NCBI GenBank assembly: GCA_964016985.1
Contig: OZ024823.1
Span: forward strand, 69,047,925 to 69,111,924
DNA: 64,000 nt
Direction of reading: 5' to 3'
Source: Anodontia alba
Taxonomy: Eukaryota; Mollusca; Bivalvia; Lucinida; Lucinidae
Part shown: positions 44,660-56,893 of the stretch, piece by piece
Position numbering within the stretch: position 1 is the stretch's first letter
Layout of the letters: every line of letters begins with the position of its first letter
Program-made: the position numbers and the translations under genes
The notes under the pieces: model-generated
Database searches by the model: none
Told to the model about the DNA's origin: nothing
What the model saw: only the letters and a program-made list of their open reading frames with translations

Positions 44660-44985
44660 ACACTGGTGCCCGGTGAATTGACTGGTGCCTGGTGACTGGT
44701 GCCTGGTTGCCCGGTGACTGGTATCCAGTCCCTGGTAATCCCACATAATGACCGGTGCCTGGATGACCGGTGACTGGTGCCTGGTATCAGTTACCAGTGA
44801 CTGGTTGCCCGATGCCTGCTTGACTGGTGACTGGTTGATCGGTGCCTGGCTGACCGGAGATAAATTCCCCAGGTTGATTGGTGCCTGGTCGCCTGATGCC
44901 TGGTTGACTGGTGCCTGGTGAAGCTGATTGAAGAATGACTGGTGACTGGTTGACCGGTGACTGGCTGACTGGTGACTGGATACTC
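44660..44985. repeat. CTGGTGACTGGTGCCTGG minisatellite
   Basis: About 25 degenerate 12-14-bp units of 'ctggtgactggtgcctggt' and 'ttgaccggtgactgg' are packed in 320 bp. The frames through it are low-complexity Ser/Gln/His strings on the reverse strand and not genes. Confidence 0.85.
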
Positions 44986-45992
44986 TCCGCACCCATAAGT
45001 TGCCACCCAGATGGATCTTACCCCTGGCAGTATAGCCCTGCGAGGTGGTGCTCCCATCAGTAAAGAGTTGTCGTATAACCCAAAAAGGTTGCTGACAACT
45101 TCTTTACTAATTCAGCTTCTCCACCATAGTAGATCGTCTAGTAGAATAAGTCGTCGTTTGTCTGCAAGATCCAAATACTAGTCCAGTTATTATAGATCAA
45201 GTTAATAGATAACCTGTGACAAAAAGAACAAGATAAATATTTGAATAATTATGCACTACTTTCAAACTGAACACGAGCTTTGTGCCGATAAATACGACAG
45301 TCGCGAAAATGTATGACGCAAATCGATGATCAAAAATAACAGATATTGAAAATTGATTTAATGAAAATAATAGAATCTTCAGTGAAAGGAATGATAAAGG
45401 AACATAAGAAAACAGGAACTAAGAAAACAGACCAGAGAATAAGAAAATAGACTGGAGAAAAGAAAGAAATTTAGATTTTTTACCACCCGGTAAAAAATCC
45501 TGTTTATTTTCTTTGTTCCACAGAAAAGAAACTGACACGTGATCAAAAATGCGGGAAGAGTGACGTCACACAGGTAACTGCCTAAGGAACCTTCTGGATT
45601 AAGACTCTTTAAGATGACTGAACAGTCATTTTTTCTGTGGAAGGTTTGAAATACAGAATAGAATAGCACACTATCTATAGGTTAATGTATTGTGCAGTTA
45701 AAATATGTTGTTGGTACTCATTTGAATTGCCTCCACAAGTTGGGGAAATTCAAATGAGTACCCACAACAGATGCTTTTATAAATAAAATCAGAAAAACAT
45801 ATCACATAAGCATCATTAAATAATCCTCTCTGGAAGTCCTCTGCTGATCTTACTTTAACGTGTGCTCTTATTAGGTGGATACTTTACTGCAAGTTTCTTC
45901 AGTAATTTTGAAAATACCAAATGCACAGTGCCCTAATTAGATTAAATAAGGTATTTCTGACAAAATGCTGGACAATACAAGATGCAAATTAC
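44986..45992. other. non-repetitive stretch, probable intron of the B3GAT gene
   Basis: No further exon is seen on the minus strand here. A stem-loop at 45,707-45,768 ('ttggtactcatttgaatt' / 'aattcaaatgagtaccca') is the only structure noted. Confidence 0.5.
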
Positions 45993-46537
45993 CTCCTCAA
46001 ATATACGCAAGTCATAGGTATTATCATCATCGGCAAAATAAACAACTCCATCTTTGGCAGTTTTTTCTCTTAACCACTGAATCCCAGCATTCCTCTGTGG
46101 AACACCTCGAGGCTTTAACCAATTAGGATCTGTGTCTTTTAATTTATGTACTTCAGGTGTAGAGGCATACAGATGTGTATAAGAAACTTTACAACTGGCA
46201 AGGAAATTTTCAACTAATGGAGTCTTAAATTCAGAATCTTCTATCACAATCCAGTGTAGATTGGGAACATGGCGTAGAGTGTATGACAAACGGGTCAAAT
46301 CTGCCTTTTGCTCAAGTCGAATTTTGGTTGGTGTTATAACATAAATGTATGGCAAATTTTGTGAAGCATAATCACTACGTTTCTGCCTGTCATTTATATC
46401 TATAAGCTCTCCTTTTAATTCATCAATATTTCTCTTTAGTACATTAATTTGTCTTTTCTGTTGTTCATACTTCTGTTCAATGAGTTGTACTTTCTTCCTT
46501 TCCAGATCTAATTCATTGACATCTGGGCACCAGGTTG
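45993..46537 (-). CDS. B3GAT-type glucuronosyltransferase, internal exon
   Basis: Encodes part of a Golgi type II enzyme that transfers glucuronic acid to a galactose-ending linker (GlcAT-I in proteoglycan linker synthesis, or its HNK-1 relatives). The exon has a coiled stem (LDLERKKVQLIEQKYEQQKR) followed by the N-terminal half of the GT43 catalytic domain: LPYIYVITPTKIRLEQKADL, LRHVPNLHWIVIEDSEFKTP, RGVPQRNAGIQWLRE and YFADDDNTYDLRIFEE. DDD is the Mn/UDP-binding DxD motif. Splice signals agree: acceptor 'ttttctttgctttag' just above 46,537 and donor 'gag|gtaatt' at 45,993. The membrane-anchor exon should lie at higher coordinates and the acceptor-binding C-terminal exons at lower ones. I find neither, so they are probably distant or outside the window. 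Confidence 0.88.
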
Positions 46538-48750
46538 CTAAAGCAAAGAAAACAGAAAATGTATGTAACTTGCATAACATTCATAAGTTCTTAATATACC
46601 ATTCAAATTCACTTATCAGTTGGAAAGAAATTTCTTTGCAACTTTCTCAGAGAGTATACCTATAAAAATAAAGTGAATGCAGAATAAGATTGTGAAAGCA
46701 ATTTGGTAACTTTACATAGTGCTCTTGCCCCCCAAAAAAACAACGCTACCTAAACTTTTGATCTTTTTCATAATGAATTCATGCAATGACTTATTAAATA
46801 CACTGTATAAGTTTTTATAAAAACTATCCAAATGAAAATTTGTAGAGGAAGGTAGGCGCCAACATCTCCAAAAAGTTCATAGACATTGAGCATTTGTGCT
46901 GTACATGGAGATTTTCAAAAATATAAAATTTTGCAGGTTTTCTTAGTCTGCGGTCAACATCCACGTGCACTTTTCAGGTAATGTATACTATTGATAGCCA
47001 ATCATCACTTAATGCATTCAATTTCATTGCTGTTATAAGCATTCAGTCAGCCTTGGGTTTAATTCTATAAATGGCTCAGGGTTTTAGGTAAGCAGATCAT
47101 TTAGCTGTGTTTTCTCTTTTCTTTTCTTCAAGAAATGTGACTTTCCAAGATCATTTTAGAATCATTTGGCTTAGATAATTCTAATGCTGTTCAAGAAAGT
47201 GCATTTTTTTTAAGAAAATAGTAATAAATATAAATATTTCACCTTCTAATCATATGTCTGATCTTGGGTTCTGATAATCATTGAGGTAATAGAGGGGCAG
47301 TGCTTTTTTACTAAAATTCTAAACTTCAGAAAATCATAAAATCTTCATCTGATTACTGTGAAACCTATGAATATCTCAAATTTTAACCCCTCTGAGATGA
47401 CGGTGTCCACCATATTCTACAGCTTTAATCCATGAAAGTTTCTTTAAAAACCTATATTAAAAAAGTTATTGCGAAATTCTGAGTACAAAAATTAAAAAAT
47501 TGAGTTTAGAGGATTTTCTTGTTTCATTGCTCAGACATGGCAGATGGTAATTTGGTAGATGGTAAATTGTATTCAACAAGTGTGAGCTTTTTCAAAATGC
47601 TTGCAGGTAGTTTAGCTTCAGCAATTGCATGTGCATTTATATCACACAAAATTAATTTTGCTGACCAGATTTTCTTTAGAACATTTTCATCTAAAATTAA
47701 GGTTCATGCCTCCAACCAAAAATGAAATATAAGTACATCAATTACCCTACCCATAATAGTTAATACACCATAACGGCAGCCATTTTCAAAATGGGTAATA
47801 TTTCTAGAGATGAACAAAAGTAACAGAAATACAATTCTTCCAGTTTTGTAATATTTCAGCAGATCAATGATGCTTTTTGGATTATTGAAATAATCATATT
47901 TTGTACTTTACAACTTTTGCAGTCCTTTGAAATATATGAAAACTGATTTGATGCATCATATCATTTCTTATCACTGTAAACCCAAATGGCAGCCATCGCA
48001 GTTGTTTGTTTTCATTTTGATTTTTTCTCAAGACAGTTGAAACAAAAATATTTTAATGGTGTTAGATAATGTACAAATAAAACGATATTAGGTGCTTCTG
48101 AAGAAACTAGACCTGTGTGCGAAACACACTCATGCTCCCACCCAGGCACCATTTTTAACAAAGGCTTGATTAATGGATTCCACAATATGCTTAAAATGGG
48201 AATTTGCGTGAAACATGTTTATCACAAAAAGAACTGGAATTCAGCAGGATAACAGGTCTGACCTACTAAGCATCATGTGCAGCATATCAAAAGCAATGGC
48301 TACATCACACCACTGATTTTCCATAAAGTGTCAGTGTATATATCCCCTGTTTGAGATAACATCAGAAGCTAAGTAAAGTAGGCATTCTACTAGTATGCAG
48401 TGCTGGTTTGCATACCCCAATCTAGTGATACTCATAGACATTTATAGGCCAGGTCCTCTCACTAGATGGAGAAATTCCTACTATATCATGCTTATGATGA
48501 CAAGAAGTGGTTCCTAATACTGCACTGTGCATCACCTCACTACAGCATTATGTTGGTCTAATGACACCTCCATACTTCTTGCAGTCTCGTGTTCAGTGCC
48601 AAGTTCTAGACACTGACCTTTTGCCCCGCCTCCATTATCTTATAGTATGCATGTGTTCCAAAGCAAACACAAATCAACCATTTAATAGCTATACAAGGCA
48701 AAATTACTAATTTGCCGTCTTTTTGTTTTTAATTAAAAAGGCGACACACC
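46538..48750. other. AT-rich unique DNA, probable upstream intron
   Basis: No repeats, coding frames or RNA genes are supported. Scattered short frames lack coding character. Confidence 0.5.
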
Positions 48751-50380
48751 CCATGCAAAAGTCATAAAATAGTTATGTAACTTTTTCTATGAGGTCTCTA
48801 TAATGTAAGAGCCTAGTGTTTTAAGATTCAAATCAATCCTACAATGACATCAGAAGTTTTTAATCAAAATGTCTCTCACTGGGACAATTTCTAATTCAGC
48901 AATGGGCCATAATCCATGCAAAATGCACAGCAGAGTAGTGTTACATATATACAATTTCTTTGTAAGATAATAGGCTAGTATTTCAAGTTTCAAATCAATC
49001 CACCAAAGATGACATAAACCAAAATGCATCTAAAAGGGGCCACAATCCATGCAAAAGTGTAACAGAGTGATGATACTTGTTCTATAATTCTCAGATAAAT
49101 AATATCCTGGGCTACTATTTCAAATTTTAAGTCAATCCGCAATAATGTCAAAACTGAGGAATCGAAATGCATCTGAATAGGACAATATCTAAGCCAGAAA
49201 GGGGCCATAATCCATGCAAAAGTCAAAACAGAATGATGTTACTTGTTCTACAAGTTTTCTGCAAGATAAATGGCTAGTATTTAAAGATTTAAAGTTCCAA
49301 ATCAATCCTTCAAAGGTAGCAAGACTTATGAATCAATATGCATCTAAATCGGACATTTCCTAAGTCAGAAGGGGCCATAACCAACAGAGTAATGGCACTT
49401 GTTCTACAAAATCTCTGCAAGGTAACAGGCTAGTATTTTAAGTTTCAAATCAATCCTTCAATGAAACCAGAAGTTATTAATCAAAATGCATCTAAATGAG
49501 ACACTTTTTAAGTCAGAGAAGGGACATAATCCATGCAAAATGCATAACAGAGTGATGGTACTTATTCTACTTATTGTTTGTAAGGTAACAGGCCAGTATT
49601 TCAAGTTTTAAATCAATCCCCCAAAGATAACAAGAGTTATGAATCAAAATGTATCTAAATGGGACATTTTTAAGTCAGAAAAGGGCCATAATCCATGCAA
49701 AATGCATAACAGAGTAATGGTGCCTGTTCTACAAATTTTCTGTAAGATAACAGGCTAGTGTTTCAAGTTTCAAATCAATCGGCCAAGGATAACAAGATTG
49801 ATTGATTGTGTTGGGGTTTAAAGACACGTCAACCCTTGAGGGTCATTTTGTGTCGTCTCCCAGAGAAAGGGAGAAAAGAGATAGAAGAGAGAGTAGAGGA
49901 GATGAAAGAGAGGGACAGGGAAGAAAGAGGAACAGGAATGAAAGTGAAGAAACAGAAGAAATAAAAACATTCCCCCTCTACCCTTACCCACTACAAGAAT
50001 AGCAGGCCTTGCCCAACTGTAAGCCAATATCAGTTGGAAGCCCCGGTGATCTAAGATACACAGCACCTTCGCACCACCCTACCACCCCCAGGATAACAAG
50101 AGTTATGAATCAAAATGCATCTGAATGGGACAATTTCTAAGTCAGAAAGGGGCCATAATCCATGCAAAATGCCTGCTGGTATTATCTAAGTTATCCCCTC
50201 ATTGTATCTTGCTACAATGTGTAGCTATTCCAAACTATAAAGCAATCCACCAAAGATAACCAAAGTAATAAGCAATATTGCAAAATGCGACGGGACAGGA
50301 CGGGATGGGACGCGACGCGACGACCAAAGTGAATCCAGTATAGCCCCACAAAACAAGTTTGGTGGGGCATAATGAACAAA
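48751..50380. repeat. ~180-bp tandem array with GGGACG tail
   Basis: About eight units carry 'ggggccataatccatgcaaa', 'gataacaggctagtatttc' and 'aatcaaaatgcatctaaat'. The tail is 'cgggacaggacgggatggga' followed by 'agtttggtggggcataatg'. It is interrupted by a dispersed repeat at 49,797-50,092. Confidence 0.8.
49797..50092 (+). repeat. SINE-like dispersed repeat, copy 1
   Basis: Begins 'gattgattgattgtgttggg', passes 'caacccttgagggtcattt' and a purine-rich stretch, and ends 'agcaccttcgcaccaccc'. It is about 95% identical to 51,736-52,020. Each copy splits a different host repeat unit, so it is an insertion. No tRNA-like promoter boxes were confidently seen. Confidence 0.7.
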
Positions 50381-50705
50381 CTGCCAAATAATGCTTGGGA
50401 TTTTAATGTAACTTCACACAAATGTTGGCTATAATAATATCTCAAGCAAGATCGATTTTCATGGTCCTGGGCTGAAGGTCAAGGACATTGTGGCTATTTA
50501 TAGAAAAACTTTGTCATTACTCTAGCGCCTACATTTATTGATGGATTTTAATGTAACTTCACACAAATATTGGGTATGATAATATCTAGTATCTAATATG
50601 CGAGCAATTGTGAATACCCTGTGTCCATTGTGCATTATGCGTTGTGCATCATCAACAATTTCTTGAAACGACATCACCTCTAAAACTACTGATCTAATGT
50701 CCTCC
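50381..50705. other. spacer, nothing recognised
   Basis: It contains two partial copies of 'attttaatgtaacttcacac' about 130 bp apart, with no gene. Confidence 0.45.
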
Positions 50706-51165
50706 AAACTTTTCAGAATTGTTCCACTCAGGGCCCTTTACAAAATTGCTCAAAAGGTTCCACTCCATTGAACAAGATGGCCGCCAGAGCTAAAAATTGA
50801 GAATCTTTATAAACGACATCTCCTCCACGGCCAGTGGCCCAATTTCAAAATAATTTCATAAAAATATTCCTCTTATGGCCCTCAACCAACATTGCTAAAT
50901 CGGTTTGGGGCAGCTGAACAAAATGGCCACCAGAGCTAAAACTAGAAAAAGCTTTAAACAACATCTCCTCCAGAGCCAGTGGCCCGATTTCAAAATAATT
51001 TCATAGAAATGTTTCTCTTATAGCCCTCTACCAAAATTGCTAAAATGGTTCCCCTCGGCTGAACAAAATGGCCACCAGCGCTAAACAAAGAAAACGACAT
51101 CTCCTCTGTGGCCAGTGGCCTGATTTCAAAATAATTTCGCAGAAATGTTCCTTTTATCAGTGGAG
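50706..51165 (-). repeat. inverted tandem units of the ggccattttgttcagc family
   Basis: Three units of roughly 150 bp read as the reverse complement of those at 27,900-28,330 and 34,000-34,380 ('gctgaacaaaatggccacca', 'atttcaaaataatttc'). Confidence 0.75.
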
Positions 51166-52157
51166 AGATTGCCCAATTGGGCAATAGGGGATTTGATTTC
51201 CCTTGTTTTCATTGCCCGATTGGGCTATAATTTGAACAGTCTTGGCAGAGGTCTACCAGGTGAAGCTAAGTACCGAATATCAAAGGCCCAGGCCTTCTGG
51301 TTTCAGATAAGAAGATTTTTGAAGGTTTTCTCTATATAAGTCTATGTAAAACATGTCGGCCCCGGGGCAGGGCCATTTTTGGCCTCATGGCAATAACTTG
51401 AACAATCTTGGTAGAGGTCCACTAGGTGAAGCTATGTATCAAATATCAAAGGCCTGTGCCTTCTACTTTCAGATAAGAAGATTTTTAAGTTTTTCCCTAT
51501 ATGGGACCATGTACAACAAGTGACCCCCCGGCACAAGACCATTTTTGACCCCTGTGCTATAATTTAAACAACTTTCCACTAGATGAAGCTACATAACAAA
51601 TATCAAAGACTGGGCCTTCTGCTTTCAGCAAGAAGATTTTTAAGTTTTCAGTAAAAAAATCTATTTTTAGCTCCCGGGCAATGGACCAGAACCATTTGAA
51701 CAACTTTGAAAGAGGACCAACCAAGGCCCATTCCTGTGATTGATTGATTGTGTTGGGGTTTAATGACACATCAACCCTTGAGGGTCATTTTGTGTCGTCG
51801 CCCAGAGAAAGGGAGAAAAGAGATAGAAGAAAGAGTAGAGAAGATGAAAGAGAGGGACAGGGAAGAAAGAGGAACAGGAATGAAAGTGAAGAAACAGAAG
51901 AAATAAAAACATTCCCCCTCTACCCTTACCCACTACAAGGATAGCAGGCCTTGCCCAACTGTAAGCCAATATCAGTTGGACGCCCCAGTGATGTAAGATA
52001 CACAGCACCTTCGCACCACCAATCCAATCAGTGGTTTAGGAGATGTCGTTTGAAGAAATTGTTTACGGAAGCACGGACACATGGACGTACGCACAACCGA
52101 CGACGGACAAAATGTGATCACAAAAGCTCACCTTGTCACTATGTGGCAGGTGAGCTA
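51166..52157. repeat. ~165-bp array tail with terminal hairpin
   Basis: Units with 'cttggtagaggtccactagg' and 'gataagaagatttttaag', then a (ggac/acgac) microsatellite and hairpin 'agctcaccttgtcactatgt' / 'ggcaggtgagcta'. Interrupted by the second SINE-like repeat at 51,736-52,020. Confidence 0.7.
51736..52020 (+). repeat. SINE-like dispersed repeat, copy 2
   Basis: Same repeat as 49,797-50,092. The flanking unit 'caaggcccattcctgtga' resumes as 'aatccaatcagtggtttagg' after it, as expected for an insertion. Confidence 0.7.
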
Positions 52158-52380
52158 ATAAGACCTGACGCCTGACAGGATAGCTCACCAGAAGTCGCGC
52201 TTTGACTTAGTTGCGCAAAGGCAAATTTTCAGACCCATAACAGAAACAAAGTCAAGCTCACCTTGTCACTATGTGACAGGTGAGCTAATAAGACCTGTCG
52301 CCTGACAGCTCACCGGAAGTCGCGCTTTGACTTAGTTGTGCAAAGGCAAATTTTCAGACCCATAACAGAAACAAAGTCAC
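52124..52380. repeat. tandem duplication of the terminal hairpin
   Basis: Two copies of ~130 bp, each starting 'aagctcaccttgtcactatg', carrying the hairpin and then 'aagtcgcgctttgacttag' and 'cccataacagaaacaaagtc'. Confidence 0.85.
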
Positions 52381-52760
52381 AAAGAAAGAAATTATTGGGG
52401 ATCATGTATGATTCAAGTCCCCAACCCTAAGCACTCATAGGGAAAAAAGCAAACAGCTACCTCCAGAAACAATTGGAACTAGAGCTGGTGTTTGTAAAAC
52501 ACTAAGCCCCCAACTGCCTGACTCTAACACTGCTTGACTCCAACACTGCTTGCCCATGACAGTAACAACAGTACAAATATATGAGATTTCAATGTTATTT
52601 TATCAAAGAGAAATAACTCTAAAATAGGAGATAATAGGGATAAGAAAAAAATAGGGGTCATCTATTTTTTCATGAGGAATTAAAATATGAAATTTCAAAA
52701 CATTAGCATACATGGTTCTAAAATTATGCTATACACAATAAAGCAACGACATTAAATGGC
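52381..52760. other. spacer, nothing recognised
   Basis: AT-rich sequence with a short duplicated 'aacactgcttg'. No gene or element end is supported. Confidence 0.45.
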
Positions 52761-54820
52761 CAGAAATTGCGAAGGGCCATAACTCCAACATTTCATTTAA
52801 TTGGTTCAAAACTCTGGCTTAAATACTTTTTGAGATATCTTGCTGACAAGGTCAAAATGCCTAGAACTACAAAGGGCCATAACTACGTCAATCTTTCATG
52901 GAATTCCCTAAAAAACAAATCAGGCAATCTCCACATCATCCCCAATCAGCATATAATATTTCAAGACCCTAGTTTAAGTACTTTTCAAGACATCTTGCTG
53001 ACAAGGTCAAAATGCGCAGAACTGCAAAGGGCCGTAACTGTATCAATATTTTCACGGAATTCTCTCAAAATATAATCAGGTAATTTACACATCATTCCCA
53101 CTTACTATATCAAATTTCAAGAACCCAGCTTAAATACTTTTCAAAATATCTTGCTCACAAGATTTAATTCTGATTTTTTTCAAAGGGGCATAACTCTAAA
53201 CAAACATGCTAGAAAAGAAAAAAAAATTAGGGTCAGCTATTTTTTCATTGGGAACCCAAATATAAAATTTCAAAACCCTAGCATGCAGGGTTCTTAAGAT
53301 ATGGCATGCACAAAAAAGCTTGATGAATGGACAAACAGATGGATGGACAAATGAAGGCAAAATAATATGCCCCCATCAATTTCATTCGAAACTGGGGGCA
53401 TGATCAGGTCATCTACTCATCGCTACCAATCTATTCATCAAGTTTCAAGGCTCCAGCTTCAATAGTTTTTTAGATATTTTGCTGACAAGGGAAACATGCC
53501 CAGATTTACAAAGGGCCATTACTTCCGAAATATTTTTCAGAATTTACAAAAAAGTTAATCAGGTCATCTACTCATCATTACCAATCAATTCACCAAGTTT
53601 CAAGTCTCTAGCTCTAACAGTTTTTGAGATATTTTGCTGACAAGATAAAAATGCCAAAATAACAAAGGGCCATAACTCAATAAGCATTTTTCAAAATTTA
53701 TTCAAAAGTTAATCAGGTTGTCTACTCATCATTACAAATCCATTTACCATATTTCATGGCTCTAGCTCTAACAGTTTTTGAGATATTTTGCTGACAAGGT
53801 AAAAATGCCCAAAATCTCAAAGGGCCATAACTCAAGAAGTGTTTTTCAAAATTTCTTCGAAGGTTAATCAGGTTGTCTACTCATCACTACCAGTCTATTC
53901 ATCAAGTTTCAAGGCTCTAGCTCCAACGGTTTTTTGAGATATTTTGCTGACAAGGTATAAATGCCCCAAATTACAAAGTGCCATAACTCATTAAGTATTT
54001 TTCAGAATTTCTTCAAAAGTTAATCAGGTCATCTACTCATCACTACAAATCCATTTACTAAGTTTCAAGGCTCTAGCTCTAACAGTTTTTGAGATATTTT
54101 GCTGACAAGGTAAAAAATGCCCAAAATTACAAAGGGGCATAACTCAAGAAGTATATTTCAAAATTTCTTCAAAAGTTAACCAGATTGTCTACTCATCACT
54201 ACCAGTCTATTCATCGTTTCAAGGCTCTAGCTTCAATAGTTTTTCAGATATTTTGCTGACAAAGTAAAAATGCCCAAAATTACAAAGGGCCATAACTCAT
54301 GAAGTATTTTCAGAATTTCTTCAAAAGTTAATCAGGTCATCTACTCATCACTACAAATCCATTTACTAAGTTTCAAGGCTCTAGCTCTTACAGTTTTTGA
54401 GCTATTTTGCTGACAAGGTAAAAATGCCCAAAATTACAAAGGGCCATAACTCAAGAAGTATTTTTCAAAATTTCTTCAAAAGTTAATCAGGTTGTCTACT
54501 CATCATTACCAGTCTATTCATCAAGTTTCAAGGTTCTAGCTTTAATAGTTTTTGAGATATTTTGCTGACAAGATTGCATCCATATTTTTTCAAAGGGCCA
54601 TAACTCAGAAAAGGGGCATAATCCTGTCAAGAAAAAAAATAGGTGTCAGCTATTTTTTCATGAGGAATCCATAAAAGAAATTTCAAAACAGTAGCATACA
54701 CAGTTCTAAAGTTATGCTATGCATCAAAAAGCATGATGAACAGACAGACTGAAGGACGGACGGACGGACGAACAACCCAGAAGCAATATGCCCCTCCAAC
54801 TTCTTTGAAGTTGGGGGCAT
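52761..54820. repeat. ~156-bp tandem array (aaagggccataactc)
   Basis: About twelve units carry 'aaagggccataactcaag', 'aaaagttaatcaggttgtc' and 'tttttgagatattttgctg'. A first short set (52,780-53,400) and a second (53,400-54,820) each end with 'gatggatggacaaa' or 'gacggacggacgaac' and a 'ccc..aatttctt..gaa..gggggcat' snapback. Confidence 0.82.
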
Positions 54821-55165
54821 AAAAATTGACTTGCCAAGTCAGCAACTGTTTCCCAAGTGGCTGAAGTCTCAATTGTCTAAAACATAACTGACTAAGAGTC
54901 ACACACATAATGGAAAAATGAAATAAAACACCAACAACACAAGCACAGAACAGTAATGAAACACAATCTAAGAACCAGTTCGGAAAATTCAGTAATAAAC
55001 ACTTGTGGATTTAAATGCACTCTACAGGATCTCAACCCCTGCCCCTTCCCCACAAGGCCCAGCATGCACAGAAACACTAATCCCCGCATCCCATATGGCG
55101 ATTTTCTACCTATCAATGAATCAACACGGGCAACAAACAGCAAATGCAAGGATAGTAGAACCCTT
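54821..55165. other. unique spacer, nothing recognised
   Basis: No coding or repeat signal that I can support. Confidence 0.45.
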
Positions 55166-56520
55166 TGTTCAGGAGAGCTAAAAAGTCTGTCTGTGACCTT
55201 GATTTTGACCCCAAGGTCACGGTCATGGGAGCTGATGCTGCTGATAAAATTTTTAGACAAGTACCTCTGACCTCAGCAAGTATGAACTGAATCCATCAAA
55301 CGGTAAAGAAATGAGCTCCTAAAAACTTTAACACAAAATCTTTAACATTAAAATTCTAAGTCTGTGATCTTGACCCCAAGGTCATGGTTATAGGTGCTGA
55401 TGTTGCTGATAAAAACTTAAAGCAATATCTATCACCATACCAAATTCATCTAAAGGCAACCAAGTAATTATCTAAAATCTTTAGTGCAAAAACTAACATA
55501 AAAGTTCCAAGTCTGTGACCTTGACCCCAAGATTATGGTCATGAGAGCTGATGCTGCTGCTAAAACTTTGAGACCAGTATCTATTACCATACCAAGTATA
55601 AACTAAATCCATCCAAAGGTAAAGAAGTAATGAGCTCTAAAAAATTAAAAACAAAAACATAAGAATTCAAAGTCTGTGACCTTGACCCCAAGGTTATGGT
55701 CATGAGAGCTGATGCTGCTAAAAACTTGAGACCAGTATCTATTACCATACCAAGTATAAACTAAATCCATCCCTAAAAACTTTAACACAAAATCTTTAAC
55801 ATCAAAATTCTACGTCTGTGACCTTGACCCCAAGATCATGGTTATAGGTGCTGATGTTCCTGATAAAACTTTAAAGCAATATCTTTCATCATACCAAGTC
55901 TCCAGTATATTCATCTGAAGGTAACCAAGTAATGATCTAAAATCTTCAGTGCAAAAACTAACATAAAAGTTCTTAGTCTGTGACCTTGACCCCAAAGTCA
56001 TGATCATGTATGATGATGCTGCTGATAAAAACTTTTGACTAGTATCTATCACCATACCAAGTATGAACTAAATCTACCAAAAGGTAAAGAAGTAATGAGC
56101 TCCTAAAAACTTTAACACAAAAACTTTAACATAAGAATTCAAAGTCTGTCACCTTGACCCCAAGGTTACGATCATGAGAGCTGATGCTGCTGCTAAAAAT
56201 TTGAGACCAGTATCTATTACCATACCAAGTATGAACTAAATCCATCCAAAGGTAAAGAAGTAATGAGCTCCTAAAAACCTTAACACAAAAACTTTAAAAG
56301 TCTGTGACCTTGACCCCAAGGTCACGGTCATGGGTGCTGATACTGCAGATAAAAACTTTAGCCCAGTATCTATCATCACGCCAAATATGAACTCAATCCA
56401 TTTGCACATAAAAAAGTAATGAGCTACTAAAAAACTTTAACGCAAAAACTTTAACATTTGTGGATGCCAACGCCATAGGTAGTAGAATAGCTTACCGGAA
56501 CTTTTTGTTCCGGTGAGCTA
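55166..56520. repeat. ~165-bp tandem array with hairpin tail
   Basis: About eight units with 'aagtctgtgaccttgacccc', 'gagagctgatgctgctg' and 'taccaagtatgaactaaatc'. It ends in the hairpin 'agcttaccggaactttttg' / 'ttccggtgagcta', a sequence variant of the gtgagcta tail seen elsewhere. Confidence 0.82.
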
Positions 56521-56545
56521 AAAATGTTTTGAAAATACTCAAACA

Positions 56546-56890
56546 ATGATTAATGTGCTAGAATCTTTGGGTTCTACAATAAATAAAAAGAAATCTGTTT
56601 TGGTTCCAGTTCAAACAATTATCTTTTTTGGTTTTGTGGTAAATTGTGTTAAATTCATGGTTTTTCTCACACAAGAAAAAGTGCAAAAAATTATTGACTT
56701 TGCAAATTTTTTGTTGGGTATGAGGGTCGTGCAAAAAATTCTGTCACTAATAGGCTTCCTTAGTTTTATCCCGGGTATATTTTAAAATGCTTCACTGCAC
56801 TTGAATGGTGTGTTGAATAGCTAACGATACCCATTTATTTCGTGCAAATTGCTTTCCAACTGACCGAGTTATTTCAAATTGAAATAGATG
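56546..56890 (+). pseudogene. DIRS-like RT tail / RNase H start, fragment
   Basis: LESLGSTINKKKSVLVPVQT, IIFFGFVVNCVKFMVFLTQE and KVQKIIDFANFLLG match the stretch following the RT catalytic site in DIRS-type retroelements ('LGFTIN.EKSVL.PTQ..FLGF..DS'). A stop at 56,783 and a frameshift follow. Weak RNase H-like residues (AVIYTD) appear before the junction with an LTR element near 56,890. The upstream RT core is missing. It is on the opposite strand to the RT piece at 58.9-59.4 kb. Confidence 0.6.
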
Positions 56891-56893
56891 CAG

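Noticed and set aside
44456..44996. Frames rich in Gly/Pro and Ser/Gln/His
   Set aside because: Translation of minisatellites, with several frames equally open.
47519..47725. 68-codon frame in the B3GAT upstream region
   Set aside because: No coding bias, motif or splice context.
49802..50002. 66-codon frame repeated at 51,744-51,944
   Set aside because: Arg/Glu-rich purine-tract translation inside the SINE-like repeat.
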